This document shows positions 12,761 through 23,394 of a DNA stretch of 64,000 nt, one piece after another. This DNA comes from Cymodocea nodosa. Taxonomy: Eukaryota; Streptophyta; Magnoliopsida; Alismatales; Cymodoceaceae. Below the pieces are notes generated by a model, which did no database searches, had not been told where the DNA came from, and saw only the letters and a program-made list of their open reading frames with translations. Position numbers and translations under genes: made by a program. The first letter of the stretch is position 1. Each line of letters starts with the position of its first letter. The stretch spans positions 15,646,501-15,710,500 of the forward strand of contig CM072338.1 of assembly GCA_036874045.1 (NCBI GenBank), in the 5' to 3' direction.

Positions 12761-12836
12761 CTGCACCGTTATAGCTAATGAATTTGGTCAGTTGCCAAAA
12801 TAGTTCAAAAGGAAAGTCAAACCATAGGGTGGCAAT

Positions 12837-15800
12837 TCACCTTAGTCCATCCTTGGAGCATTCTCCGGTTCCATCGGGTGGCAGTTTTGAAGCAGCTAGA
12901 AGAGGTTTAGCAATTTCATCAGAAATACTAAAAGTAGTGTCGTGAACAACAGGCAAATTTTCCTCAACGCCAAACTTTTCTGAAGGTGCATTTTTCTCTT
13001 TCCCACCTGTCTGAGGAGAATGAGTAGATCCTGTTGACTGTGTCAAAGTAGTTGATGTACCACCACCTCGTTTAAACCTTGACTTTGCATTTTCCTCACA
13101 ATATCTTACAACAGCAAGAATGTTTGAATAGTGACCATACACCAGTGAATAAGCCCACAAAAGAAGCTTCCTAGGGATGCTTAGATCCAGGATCTCAACC
13201 CCACTATTACCAGGTTGCCGCAGTTCTTCAACAAGAGACTGTGATGATGACACATACAAGTTTATACCAGAAGGAAATGCTCCGCAAGAGCTTTCCTTGT
13301 AAAAGTTGTAAGCACTTCGCAGTAAAATATGAGCTATCTCCATGTTTCTCTCTGAAGCCTTCTTTATACAAACGTTCTTAATTTTCAGCAATGCTTGGCA
13401 CCATTTCATTTCTAAATCCTTTGGGTGATAGACGCTTTCTGATGGCAAATCATATAGGTCACTAGTTTGCATATCTACAAAGAGAAGCAATCCAGATTCT
13501 GAACCATCTTCAACAGAGGTACTGGGAATTTCATTTCCAATGTGAGGCACTGGTGTGATTGAAGCCAGCATAACAATAATTGACCGACACCAAGAAAGTG
13601 CTGCATGTTTGCACATTCTGGTAGAGTTCACACTAGCCAATTTTGGGTTTTTGAATCGTTTGCGGATTTTCTCATTTATTCCTTCAAGCACATCAAGTTT
13701 TGTATCACATTCAAGTAAATAGATATAATTGTGTATGAATCCATATAGACTCATTTCAGACAACTCTGCGCACCTCACCTCTGGTAAACTAATTATTTCA
13801 CCCCATAAATTCACATGATCCAGTAATATGTGAAACATTTTCTCCAAAAGATGCTCAAGAGATGTGGAAGAATCGGAACAGCTCACAGTTTCATAATTGC
13901 AAATTGACAAAGTTAGTGTCTTAATGTATCTCCCAAGAGCCACTTGAACAATATCCGCAAGGCACAAGGAAAACCTCCTATCTGTACGTAGATATGCATA
14001 AGCTCGTTCAAGGGTACACAAGTCCCTTGACTTCTCCAGAAGGTTTAAATAAAACAAGATATATTTACGGATGCAAGTTATAAATTTTCTAGAGCTCTCA
14101 GGTAAGCTGACCTCCAGAGTTCTCCGACTTCCACTAGCACCTGGAGTTCTTCGCTTTCCTTTTCTCACCAAGCCATCAATCTCCCACATGTTGATTGTGA
14201 AAGAAGCTCTAGATGACCTGAAACAGAAAGAAAGTTCATCCTTTGCCCGTTGCAAATCACCACTATTGCCCCTTTTGTATAGTCCCTGTGCAAGCATGTA
14301 CCTAGCTTTATGATAATGTTTCAGTTCTCCTTCAACACAAACTTCGAGGGCTGCAAGACAGTCACTGTAAAGTAAGTGCCATGCCTTATCCAAATGATGT
14401 GGCTCAAAGACCATTTTCCTTTTCACAGAAACATCAGCAATGTCACTATCTAGTAGTTCCACATGCGACTGATGAAAGTCCTGGTTTGTCCAATTGAAAA
14501 GATCACAAATTGACTGTTTTGTTGACTGGTTAAAGGAATGCAAAGCAGCAATTCTAAGGGATTCCACATCCCCTTTGCTATTATATAGCAATTTCAACCG
14601 GGAGGCATGCATTCTGTAGTATGAATCAACAGAGGAAGGATTCAGCGTCATGGCTTTGTTGTAATATGAAAATGATTTATCAGAAGAATATCCCAGCTTT
14701 TCACAGAGCTTTCCAAGGTAAAATGCATGAACCCAATCTGGTCTTAGTTCAAGGGCTTTCTCAAAATGTTTATATGAATTTTGGCAAAATCTCATCCATA
14801 ACTCATCCTTTCTAGGTAGAGTACTCCGTTGATCATAAAAGGGTGCAACATTCTGAAGGCTATCATAATAGACCAACCCTAGTAGCTCATGAATCTGGCT
14901 TTGTTGAGTTGGAGTTCGTGCAAGAGCTAGGCTCATAAGTAAACACCGCCGACTTCTCCTTCGGCCTCTATCTACTCTCTGGGGTAAAGTAGCATCCTTC
15001 CCCCAATCCATGACATTTATATGCTTGCTCCCATCATTGAGAAGCAAGTCTACCTCCTCATCAAATATATTTGCAAGTTTTTGCCAACTCTCAAAATGGA
15101 AGGGATTGTAGAGCAAGTCATACTTGAAAAGGTTTGCATTCTGTTCAACAAATTTGGCCCCTTCTTTGCTTAGCACAAAACCTGCAAATTTGTCAGTGGC
15201 ACTCATCTCCTCAGCCTGGGACATAAGATAGTACAAGTTACTGTAGACCTCCAAATATGGCTCTGAGCTTGTGATTGATAACATTTTGTTCATTTCGCCT
15301 CTCCCATTACCATATAATATGTCCATTATGGCATCCTGATTTCCAGCAATTTGAGCCACTTCATAAAGTTTATCATCACAAATATCATAACTATCTAAAA
15401 ACTTGTCGATGATATTTTCTGCAAGAATATCATCAGATGGTTGAGGAAAATGCTTATGTATTGCCCTTAATACTTGCCTGAGTTTGACAATGCCACCTCT
15501 AGATGAAACCTTAGCATAGGGTAAAATATACTGAAAGACATCTGCACATTGCTCCTTGGTTTGATAATCTCCACGATTTGTGTTCTTGTGTATAGCAAGC
15601 TCCTCTTCACAAGAAGAATCTTGACTGGATTTTATATTTAGCCCATATAGACAGAAAAAACTCTGGTCCAAGGCACTGTCAATTCCTAGCTCAACCTTTT
15701 CTCTTTCAACTTCAAGAGAATAAGTGTCGGGACTCGAATCATCACAGCCAGAATTGTGTCCAACATCCAGTGCCAGCTCTCCATCATCTCTCCCAGATTC

Positions 15801-18800
15801 TAATGCTTCCTCATTCTTCGGTGCCTCATGAATGGGAAGACCTTTAGGAGTTCTTTCTCCTTGAGATTCACAATCCTCCTTTCCATGTGTTGAGATATCC
15901 TTCATGGAACATGACATAGCCTGATTTGCAAAGGATTTGTCAGGATCCAAAATAGGCATTGATACATCAGCTTGTTTTGTTTCTGATCTTTCACTTTTCA
16001 ACTGCAAATTTGTTTTCAATTTTACATCAAGGGTAAAAAGGTGCTTTATTGCTAGTTTGAGAAATGTCCCTTCTTTACCTTCACTATCTTTACCAGCACA
16101 GCACAGGCCATATTCTGCAAGAAAGTCATGCATTGCTGCAATTAATTCAACTTGATTTTTGATGGAGACAGTAGGATCAAGGTGCTGGAGTTTGCAAAAT
16201 GCAATTGCTGCATCCACAAGGCACTGGATCCCCCTCTGATCAGTCTGAATCAAACTTCCAGGTCCAGAAAGCATTTGCCCTAGCAACATCCTTGAGAAAT
16301 TACACATTACTGTCAAAAGCAAGGTTTGGATATCACCAACAATGCATGCTGCAGTGCTCAAAGCATCACAGGTATCATTATTCTGATCAATGGTGCTTTT
16401 CACTTGGGATGCACATCGAGAAATTTCTTTAACTTCTTTAGCAACCATGTGATTCCAATGTTCCCTTGCAGTTTCAGCGGTTCCTTCCGAATCACTAGCT
16501 TTCTGCACTAATTTTTGATTTGAATATTTCTCTGAAGAAGTGGGATCGAGCATATCAGCAGCAGCAGCAAGAATTTGTAATTTCCGCCTGTGTGCATTCA
16601 AATATATGCAGATATCAATTGGTTCGGCCATTTCACAAGCTGTCAGAAGCACATCCAATGCCAACAATTCAGTGGTTGTAGACCTCCTTTCAGTGGAAAC
16701 ACTGGATATCAACTCAGTATACACATCTTCCGATGAGCATAGAAATGGAGCAAGCATATTCATACAGTCTCTGTACATTCCTTTTCCCATCATTTCATCT
16801 TTGGTTTGCCTCAACAGTTCCTCAATTTTTAGTAAGTTTATCTGGTGCAGAACTCTGTCTGCATTTAACCACTGCACAATCTTGCAATGAGGTAAGGGAA
16901 TATGGCCAACTGAACTAACAGATCGATTGTGACTTTTCAAAACTGATAAGCAAACACTGAATTCTCTGATAGCCTTTCCAACACAACCAGAAGAAAGTGA
17001 CAAGCAAGCACTCATCCAGAAAAAACGAATATAAAATTCATGCTCATTAATTGAAAGAGAATCTCTAACTAATTTGTGGTTAGGATTCACTTCCATGGTT
17101 AAACGAACAACATCAGGGACAACTGTACCCTTGTATTTGTTCTCCAGAAGTGATGTGCATCTATTCCCCTCATCATGCACCCCTTGGAAAATCCATGGAT
17201 CACCCATACAGTCCATTCCACGTGAAAAGTCACTTTCAAAATTAAGAGCCATCAATTCAATGATTTTGCAAAGATGAAAAGAAGCCTCCAATAAGAATTC
17301 CGATTGCTTGGAATTGTCTGCAGCACGCATTGCATGGTCATAGTATGTTTCTGCAAGAAAAAGGGAACAAGATGGAGTTCTGTCCTGTGGCCATTGCCTT
17401 GTCAACTTTTCTAAATCCAGAATCTTAGCAAAGTTGCCTTGATGGATGAATTTGTTATGAGAAATCTCTTCTAAGAATAAATGGCCTACATGGTACGCAC
17501 CATAATTTTTGGACACTGCATCTATGAATGTTACTAAACTCTTACATTCAAGAGCTGGTGAATGTGTCTGAATCCCACCTGTGTCATTGTTATTACTCTT
17601 TGTCCGATTAGGAATGAAAGGCTCGAGAAACTGAAAGACCGTTTTGGCCAGGTCCCTGTTGCTCACAGAATCTAATTCTTCCTTCCCAGGTTTACGGCTT
17701 CTGAGCCTTTCAAGACGTGAACTTCGTCTTTCCTGAGGTTGTTCTTCTTCTGTAAAGCCCTCCCTTTCTTTTGATTCACTTGATTTTTCAGTGAAACAAT
17801 CAACAACTCCTCTTGAATCCTTCAAATTTTCAAATCTTGGGGGCAGTCTTATTGTTATTTTCGTATCATTAACCCTCCCCATGTCTTTACTTGCTGCGTC
17901 TCCAGGATCAGAGCAGTAGTCAGCTGTCACTTTAGTTTCATCGCCAACACTGGACTGCATCTTGACCACCTTCTCGGTTACCTTAGCATCAAAATTTTGT
18001 TCAATCCCCAGCTTAGGAGCCTTCTCATGTAGAGGGAGTAGGATCCCTAGGATCCCATCAGCAAGTGCTTCCCAAGTAGGTGCCTTCAAACAAATCTCCA
18101 GGTTGTGATTGAGTTTCTTCGATTGCTTCTCCTCATCCAACTTATCCTCATCAGTTGCTTTTCTCTTATCCAAAAACTTCAACCTAACATGCTTTGGTTC
18201 GAGTCTGTCGATGCCCCTGGGGGCGAATCCAGCTGGTTCATCATCCTCGATGGTCTTCTTGATGTGCAATGCGCGGGAATGTGAGGGCCAGTGCCTGAGC
18301 ACCAAATTAGCCATGGAGAGGCACGCAACCTCGTCCCCTATCGCAACCAGCACCTCAAGAAGCTTCTCCATGCAATTCCAATTGCTGGGGCTGCACAGGA
18401 GCCCATGCTCGAACGCCCACCTGGAAGTACTCAACAGCCCCATGGAACAGGAGAGCGTGCCCAACTGATTCCACAAGACCGAATCATTGCTGTCGATCTC
18501 CACAGCCTGGAGGTACCGACTGAGCGCATTCTGGTGGTACGCCGGTCCTTGCTGGAGGAAGCAAGATGCTAGATTCTTCAGCGCCAGGAAGCGCAGCTGA
18601 AGCAGATGGCCGTGCGCTGTGGTCGACGACACGAGAGGGTCGTCGAGAACGGCTTCCAAGAGCTTGCCGGCCCCGGCGTAGTCTCCTGCCTGTAGCTTGA
18701 GTAGGCCATCGTGGTAGGTCTGGGAGAGATGGAATTCCTGGGCTTCTTTGGTGGGGGCGGGGGCGAGGGGCTCCTCACACTTCCCCCCGCTCTCTGTGGG

Positions 18801-18827
18801 GTCGTTGATGGCGGCAATGGAGAACAT
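12837..18827 (-). CDS. CABIN1: CABIN1-like TPR protein (HIR-complex subunit homologue), intronless
   Basis: One uninterrupted frame of 1996 codons from ATG at 18827 to TGA at 12837-12839. The N-terminus (QEFHLSQTYHDGLLKLQAGD, then LLQLRFLALKNLA and LWNQLGTLSCSMG) is the conserved TPR start of calcineurin-binding protein 1/CABIN1. A second TPR block sits near residue 1350 (KALELRPDWVHAFYLGKLCEKLG, then NKAMTLNPSS). In plants and animals CABIN1 works with the HIRA histone chaperone, which deposits H3.3 independently of replication, in the nucleus. The length is close to plant homologues. The absence of any intron over 6 kb is odd: homologues I remember are annotated with many introns, so this may be a retrocopy or a lineage that lost its introns. 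CTAAGGTGAAT at the stop codon resembles a splice donor, so a spliced 3' end is possible. Residues about 898-1021 are duplicated at 11428-11801. Telo-box-like AACCCTAA motifs lie upstream on the coding strand at about 18971 and 19039. Confidence 0.93.
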   Translation of the reverse strand: MFSIAAINDPTESGGKCEEPLAPAPTKEAQEFHLSQTYHDGLLKLQAGDYAGAGKLLEAVLDDPLVSSTTAHGHLLQLRFLALKNLASCFLQQGPAYHQNALSRYLQAVEIDSNDSVLWNQLGTLSCSMGLLSTSRWAFEHGLLCSPSNWNCMEKLLEVLVAIGDEVACLSMANLVLRHWPSHSRALHIKKTIEDDEPAGFAPRGIDRLEPKHVRLKFLDKRKATDEDKLDEEKQSKKLNHNLEICLKAPTWEALADGILGILLPLHEKAPKLGIEQNFDAKVTEKVVKMQSSVGDETKVTADYCSDPGDAASKDMGRVNDTKITIRLPPRFENLKDSRGVVDCFTEKSSESKEREGFTEEEQPQERRSSRLERLRSRKPGKEELDSVSNRDLAKTVFQFLEPFIPNRTKSNNNDTGGIQTHSPALECKSLVTFIDAVSKNYGAYHVGHLFLEEISHNKFIHQGNFAKILDLEKLTRQWPQDRTPSCSLFLAETYYDHAMRAADNSKQSEFLLEASFHLCKIIELMALNFESDFSRGMDCMGDPWIFQGVHDEGNRCTSLLENKYKGTVVPDVVRLTMEVNPNHKLVRDSLSINEHEFYIRFFWMSACLSLSSGCVGKAIREFSVCLSVLKSHNRSVSSVGHIPLPHCKIVQWLNADRVLHQINLLKIEELLRQTKDEMMGKGMYRDCMNMLAPFLCSSEDVYTELISSVSTERRSTTTELLALDVLLTACEMAEPIDICIYLNAHRRKLQILAAAADMLDPTSSEKYSNQKLVQKASDSEGTAETAREHWNHMVAKEVKEISRCASQVKSTIDQNNDTCDALSTAACIVGDIQTLLLTVMCNFSRMLLGQMLSGPGSLIQTDQRGIQCLVDAAIAFCKLQHLDPTVSIKNQVELIAAMHDFLAEYGLCCAGKDSEGKEGTFLKLAIKHLFTLDVKLKTNLQLKSERSETKQADVSMPILDPDKSFANQAMSCSMKDISTHGKEDCESQGERTPKGLPIHEAPKNEEALESGRDDGELALDVGHNSGCDDSSPDTYSLEVEREKVELGIDSALDQSFFCLYGLNIKSSQDSSCEEELAIHKNTNRGDYQTKEQCADVFQYILPYAKVSSRGGIVKLRQVLRAIHKHFPQPSDDILAENIIDKFLDSYDICDDKLYEVAQIAGNQDAIMDILYGNGRGEMNKMLSITSSEPYLEVYSNLYYLMSQAEEMSATDKFAGFVLSKEGAKFVEQNANLFKYDLLYNPFHFESWQKLANIFDEEVDLLLNDGSKHINVMDWGKDATLPQRVDRGRRRSRRCLLMSLALARTPTQQSQIHELLGLVYYDSLQNVAPFYDQRSTLPRKDELWMRFCQNSYKHFEKALELRPDWVHAFYLGKLCEKLGYSSDKSFSYYNKAMTLNPSSVDSYYRMHASRLKLLYNSKGDVESLRIAALHSFNQSTKQSICDLFNWTNQDFHQSHVELLDSDIADVSVKRKMVFEPHHLDKAWHLLYSDCLAALEVCVEGELKHYHKARYMLAQGLYKRGNSGDLQRAKDELSFCFRSSRASFTINMWEIDGLVRKGKRRTPGASGSRRTLEVSLPESSRKFITCIRKYILFYLNLLEKSRDLCTLERAYAYLRTDRRFSLCLADIVQVALGRYIKTLTLSICNYETVSCSDSSTSLEHLLEKMFHILLDHVNLWGEIISLPEVRCAELSEMSLYGFIHNYIYLLECDTKLDVLEGINEKIRKRFKNPKLASVNSTRMCKHAALSWCRSIIVMLASITPVPHIGNEIPSTSVEDGSESGLLLFVDMQTSDLYDLPSESVYHPKDLEMKWCQALLKIKNVCIKKASERNMEIAHILLRSAYNFYKESSCGAFPSGINLYVSSSQSLVEELRQPGNSGVEILDLSIPRKLLLWAYSLVYGHYSNILAVVRYCEENAKSRFKRGGGTSTTLTQSTGSTHSPQTGGKEKNAPSEKFGVEENLPVVHDTTFSISDEIAKPLLAASKLPPDGTGECSKDGLR

Positions 18828-19907
18828 TATTCCTCACCTCTGCATGATACGATCAAAACAACAACTTTCAAGTCTTTGAAGACAACAACGATCACGGAAG
18901 GAGCGGAAGGGCAAAGAAATCGGTGAACATTACCAGATGCGACGCGTGCGTTGCCTGGAATTGGGGGAACATTAGGGTTGTCGCGTGGAACTCCAGAACA
19001 GAAGGAACAGTGAAGTCATGATCGGAGTTGGCTTGGTGTTAGGGTTTCAGACCAGCTTCGATAAACGGTAACGAGGATGACAAGAAGAGAGGACTTCGAT
19101 GGATTTTTGCCGACTTCGGCCTGAAATTTTTCGCGATTCGAATTTCTGATCAAAGAAATATCAAAAAATTTGGTGTCGTTTATCATAAATTACACGGTCT
19201 TACGTTATCTTTGATTAAATAAGCGATTTTAAACATTATTAATTCAAGAATTTTATAATCTGTTTGATTTTAGTCAAAAAAGAGAGTAGGTATTTATAAT
19301 AATCTTTTTGTTGATTTTAAAATTTTTTAGACTAAAGATGAAAGGATTCTTTTAGCCTTTATTATTTCTGGAATTTTAAACTCTTTCTGTACGTTATGCC
19401 TCTAACCGTGGTTTGATAATTAGAGTATTTAATTTATTTTCACTTTTTAGCTTTACAGAAAAAAACTACAAATAACTTTGTAGGATTGAGTAGATTTTTC
19501 CTTGTATCAAAAACAATTGACTACAGTTTTAGTCAATATCGAAGAATAATATCTTGAGTAATTAAAAAATAAGCAAAAGTGCCATCCATAATAAATAACA
19601 ACCATAAAATTAGGAATTTAGGATAGTTACAAGTTAATTACAACAACAGTATCAAAAACAAAATTTAATTACAACAAAAGGCCACTTATATATGTAATGT
19701 GGTATCCACCTTTACAAGTTCTGTCTATATATATATACAATTTCCCAGCTTTTCTAAAATGCAAGCCGGAAGTATTAATCATTAATTTGATCTGTATGTT
19801 TAGATGATTGATTGAACCATAAATAAGTCAAATTGTGCGTTCATGAAAAGAATAACTGCGCTTATTTGTTCTCCTTTGGAGTGCTATTGTAGCAGCGAAG
19901 GCGACGG
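18828..19907. other. Intergenic between CABIN1-like and U-box genes
   Basis: The right part is AT-rich. The left part (18828-19080) is the presumed promoter and leader of the CABIN1-like gene and carries two reverse telo-box motifs: TTAGGGTT at about 18971 and TTAGGGTTT at 19039-19047. No gene seen. Confidence 0.5.
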
Positions 19908-22058
19908 TCATCGGACGCGAAGCTCCCGGTGGTGGAGCGGTGGCGAGTTGGAGGAGGCATTGGGTTGCAGATCGGTGCGTTCTCGGAGGAGGACGCTTAT
20001 CAACGACGACGCCGTCTTGGCGGCGCGTGGCGAGCCTTCCGTGAGCAGAGAATACAGGGAGGGCATGAGATGAGGAAAGCGATTCAAGTCGATCGACGCT
20101 TTCCCACCTGCGTTTCTGAAAAGTGAAAGAAGCAGAGAGACGCACTGCTCCTTCGTGGAGACGGAGGTCGAGCACCGCAAGGTCTGTACCAGAGCTGGGA
20201 TCGAAGACGGCAGGCGGAGGATGGCGTTGGACCCGTCGAGTCCCTCATCCGCAAGGGAGTTGAGGACGGAGAGTGAATCGCTTGCTAGGTCTTCTGATTT
20301 CCTTGAGGACAGCACGGCCACCAGGTGTGGGACGGCGTCGGCGTCGAGCACTCTACGGTGGTTTCCTGGGAAGAGAAGCAGCCCGAACAAGGCCGTCATG
20401 GCGATTCTCTTCCCGCGGGGAGTGTCGCTGCAGTTTAGCATCCGGACCAGCCCCGGGATGGCGCCCGGCGATTCTCCGATCGCTCGACGGCACTCGTCTA
20501 TGGACGAGAGATAGAACAATGCCGCGGCGGATTTTTGTCTGGCGTCGACGCTGAGGCCGTGGGTGAGGACCTCTATGATGTGGACGAGGCCGCCGGAGTC
20601 GAAGACGACCTTGCGTGCTTTGGTGTGCTTGACTAAATCCAAGACGGCGGCGATGGAATTCTCCTGGATGACGGGGTCCCATGAAGCTAAGAAATGGAGG
20701 AGCCACGGGACGCCGCCCGCTTCCACCAAACACAGCCTGTTGAAGACACTGGCTCTTTCGACGAGTCGTATCTCACGAAGGGCTTTGCTTCTCTCCTCGT
20801 GCGATCCAGAGGAGAGCTCAGAGACGAGGAAAGATGCGAGCATTCTCATCGCTTGGGCAGCTGCCGGGCTGCCTGGAAGAGAGGACGACGTCTTGTCAAT
20901 GCTCCTCCGACGATCTGCCGATGACGAGAGGTGTTTGTCGTTGTGGTGGCAGAGCTTTTGGATCACGCTCTTGAGAGCGAGATTGGGAACAAATTTCGTG
21001 GTTGTGAGGCTCTTCCCGGTGACAGGGCAGGTTCTCTTCCCGGACTTTAGCCACCGGACAATGGACGCACGTTCGTAAGTCTGACCGGTGCAGATTGTCA
21101 CCGGATCCTTCATCAACTCCAGCGACACCGGGCATCGGAAGTCCTCTGCGTCGAGGCATTTGAGTTCCTTGCTTCCCGTTCCAGTCCAACTGCCGACGCC
21201 GCCGCCGACAGCATAATGCTCTGATTCGTCATCAACATCGGTCTTGACATCGATGACCCCAAAGAGGAGACTCCTGGAATAGAGCATGAGGGCCGTCAAG
21301 CTGCTAAGGAGAGAGATGTCGTCATCGGAAGTTGCGAACCCAATCTCCTCCTCCAAGAAGGATACCTCCTCGTCGCAGTCGCTCCAGCTAGAGATTTCCA
21401 GACGTTGGAAAACGGTCATCATGGTTTCTCTATCAGGATGGATCCCTTTCTCTAGTCCGGCGATGATCCGACGAATATCGTTGGCCGCCCTAGCGTCCTC
21501 CGGGTCAACACGGACGTTCCCACCTTCCGCCGCTTGCTTGCTTGCCAACCTCCCATACTCCCTGGCCTCCTCCGAGAATTCTCGGAACTCATCATCACCC
21601 ATTACCATCATCAGCAGGAGATTGACCCCCGTCGCCATAGAAATCATCGCGGATCGAAACTCCTCCGCCAGTCCCTCGGACCTCATCAAGCTCCAGACCC
21701 GCCCGCCGCTACCTCGACGGCCGCACTCGTGGAACAGGCGCCGCACTCTCTGGAACACGACGTGCAACTCGACCATGCCGGTGACGACGGCGGAGGACCC
21801 GAAGACCGACGTTGCATTGTGTTGGTGGTGGTGGAGGTGGTCCCTGACCTCCTCTAGGAAGACCGACACCAAGCTGGCTAGCCGTATGGCACGGCGGCAA
21901 CTCCTCCTCGCGACGACAACAGACTCCATGCTGGACTCCGCTATCTCTGTTGCGAGGAGGAAGAGGTGGCTGAGGAGGGCGGTGGGAGGAACAGCTTGGC
22001 AAGGTGGGACGACCGGCGGCGCCATGTACAGCCTTGAATGTTCAGGTATCTTAGCCAT
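19908..22058 (-). CDS. U-box/ARM-repeat E3 ubiquitin ligase, PUB18/PUB19-like
   Basis: Single-exon gene of 716 residues; intronless structure is usual for this subgroup. Residues 1-290 form the plant UND domain (helical, with TALLSHLFLLATEIA near the start). The U-box lies at about 304-378 with DFRCPVSLELMKDPVTICTG, then TYERASIVRWLKSG, TCPVTGKSL and VPNLALKSVIQKLC. Tandem armadillo repeats fill about 400-700 (for example AGGVPWLLHFLASWDPVIQE and GAIPGLVRMLNCSDTPRGKR). The U-box recruits the E2 enzyme and the ARM repeats bind substrate, so the protein should attach ubiquitin to targets. Arabidopsis PUB18 and PUB19 dampen ABA and drought responses. The start ATG follows an in-frame stop upstream and gives the expected N-terminus. 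The assignment to PUB18/19 rather than a close paralogue is inference from overall resemblance. Confidence 0.95.
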   Translation of the reverse strand: MAKIPEHSRLYMAPPVVPPCQAVPPTALLSHLFLLATEIAESSMESVVVARRSCRRAIRLASLVSVFLEEVRDHLHHHQHNATSVFGSSAVVTGMVELHVVFQRVRRLFHECGRRGSGGRVWSLMRSEGLAEEFRSAMISMATGVNLLLMMVMGDDEFREFSEEAREYGRLASKQAAEGGNVRVDPEDARAANDIRRIIAGLEKGIHPDRETMMTVFQRLEISSWSDCDEEVSFLEEEIGFATSDDDISLLSSLTALMLYSRSLLFGVIDVKTDVDDESEHYAVGGGVGSWTGTGSKELKCLDAEDFRCPVSLELMKDPVTICTGQTYERASIVRWLKSGKRTCPVTGKSLTTTKFVPNLALKSVIQKLCHHNDKHLSSSADRRRSIDKTSSSLPGSPAAAQAMRMLASFLVSELSSGSHEERSKALREIRLVERASVFNRLCLVEAGGVPWLLHFLASWDPVIQENSIAAVLDLVKHTKARKVVFDSGGLVHIIEVLTHGLSVDARQKSAAALFYLSSIDECRRAIGESPGAIPGLVRMLNCSDTPRGKRIAMTALFGLLLFPGNHRRVLDADAVPHLVAVLSSRKSEDLASDSLSVLNSLADEGLDGSNAILRLPSSIPALVQTLRCSTSVSTKEQCVSLLLSLFRNAGGKASIDLNRFPHLMPSLYSLLTEGSPRAAKTASSLISVLLRERTDLQPNASSNSPPLHHRELRVR

Positions 22059-22157
22059 GAGATAGACTAGGATAGGATGACTTCCCTTCCATTCCGTTCC
22101 GTCCTCGCCGGTGGTGACTATTATTAATAAGCAACGAGGAGGAGGTCGTCGACATGG

Positions 22158-22167
22158 ACACGTGGCT
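22158..22167. promoter_or_regulatory. ABRE/G-box upstream of the U-box gene
   Basis: GACACGTGGC, a G-box with ABRE core, about 100 bp upstream of the U-box ATG. It would fit ABA-responsive bZIP control, as reported for PUB18/19-type genes, but a single motif is weak evidence. Confidence 0.4.
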
Positions 22168-22199
22168 GTGCTAAGGTACCTATCCTTGTTCGGCAGATG

Positions 22200-23270
22200 A
22201 TGCCTGAATACTATTGGTTAGGGATGGGGCCCACCCACCGACCTCGGGTGATGTGTCCAGATTCGGATTGGGAATACGAGGCGGCCGACATCAGCGCGAG
22301 GGGGCGAAACCACGGTGACGTTACGCGATGGTTTAAGTTTTCCATTTTTTATAAATATAAATATATTATAGTAGTACTACTACGATTATTATAATATGCT
22401 CTATATATACTGGACGGTGGCACGATTTTTTTATCTTAGCGCAGGATTATTTTATTCGGAGGTACTTCCACGTTGCAACGTGCATGAGTTTCGTGGAAAT
22501 GATATATTATAACAAATACTAACATGGCTGATGGTAAATAGAATAAATTAACAATGTGCAGTATCATAAGTTCAAGAACAATTCACATGATCTTTTGTCT
22601 GCTCTCTCTATTATTTTACCTAACATCTTCCTATCGTAGTTAAAATAAAATTCTGGAGAGAAGGTCAAGTTTATATCTCCTGTGATGTTTACACTTGTCT
22701 TAATAATATTGTGATAAATGATAAATCTTGGTTATGATGCTTGTACTTTACTTAAATTTCCAAAGTTTGAAGTTACTTTCTTAACAAAACATGGTTAAGC
22801 AACTATGTTAATCCTGTGCCCTTAGGAAGCAAAACTGATGTTTATTTGTAATAAATTGAAATCAACATACAACACAACCTCATGAGATCATGCATTCTGA
22901 CATGTGTGTACCAGTAGGTGTTGTCTCAAATGATAATAAGTATTTTTTCATTTTTATTGATGATTTTACCCAATATAGCCCGATAGCATCGTAAATTTGT
23001 TGTGCCCAACTTCTTCCTGAATATTTTTTTATTTTTCTTCTTCTCTCTCTCTTCGATCGGACCATACTTATGATCAATCACACTAAACCCTCCAGATGAA
23101 TCCTCTCAACTTTTATCTTTAGCTATTTTTCGGATATAGTTCACCTGACTATAAGTAAACTATTTAATATTTAAATTTAAGTATATAAACTTTAACATAT
23201 GCATATATTATATATTTAAATTTCGGAGGTTACGAGTTTAGCTCGATCAGGTCCGACCCGACCCAAACGG
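22200..23270. other. Intergenic, nothing recognised
   Basis: AT-rich spacer between the divergent U-box gene and RPF1. No RNA gene, repeat or long open frame of note. Confidence 0.45.
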
Positions 23271-23277
23271 GCCAGGC

Positions 23278-23394
23278 TGGGCCGAGATTTTCAATTCCAC
23301 AAGAATAGCAGCCCGGCCCGCTGACCTCACGGACTTACCCATTTCGCGATTCACGCAAAACTAGACGTCTGATATGCCGAGGTCCGAAAACCCT
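23278..23394 (+). promoter_or_regulatory. Site II element and telo-box in the RPF1 promoter
   Basis: TGGGCC (site II type) at 23278-23283 and AAACCCT (telo-box core) at 23388-23394, about 335 and 225 bp before the RPF1 ATG. This pair is the known signature of plant promoters for ribosomal protein and ribosome biogenesis genes, bound by TCP and telomere-repeat factors. Confidence 0.55.

Noticed and set aside
20353..22065. Several long frames on both strands inside the U-box gene
   Set aside because: Shadows of a GC-rich gene; none shows a known domain, while the 716-codon frame does.
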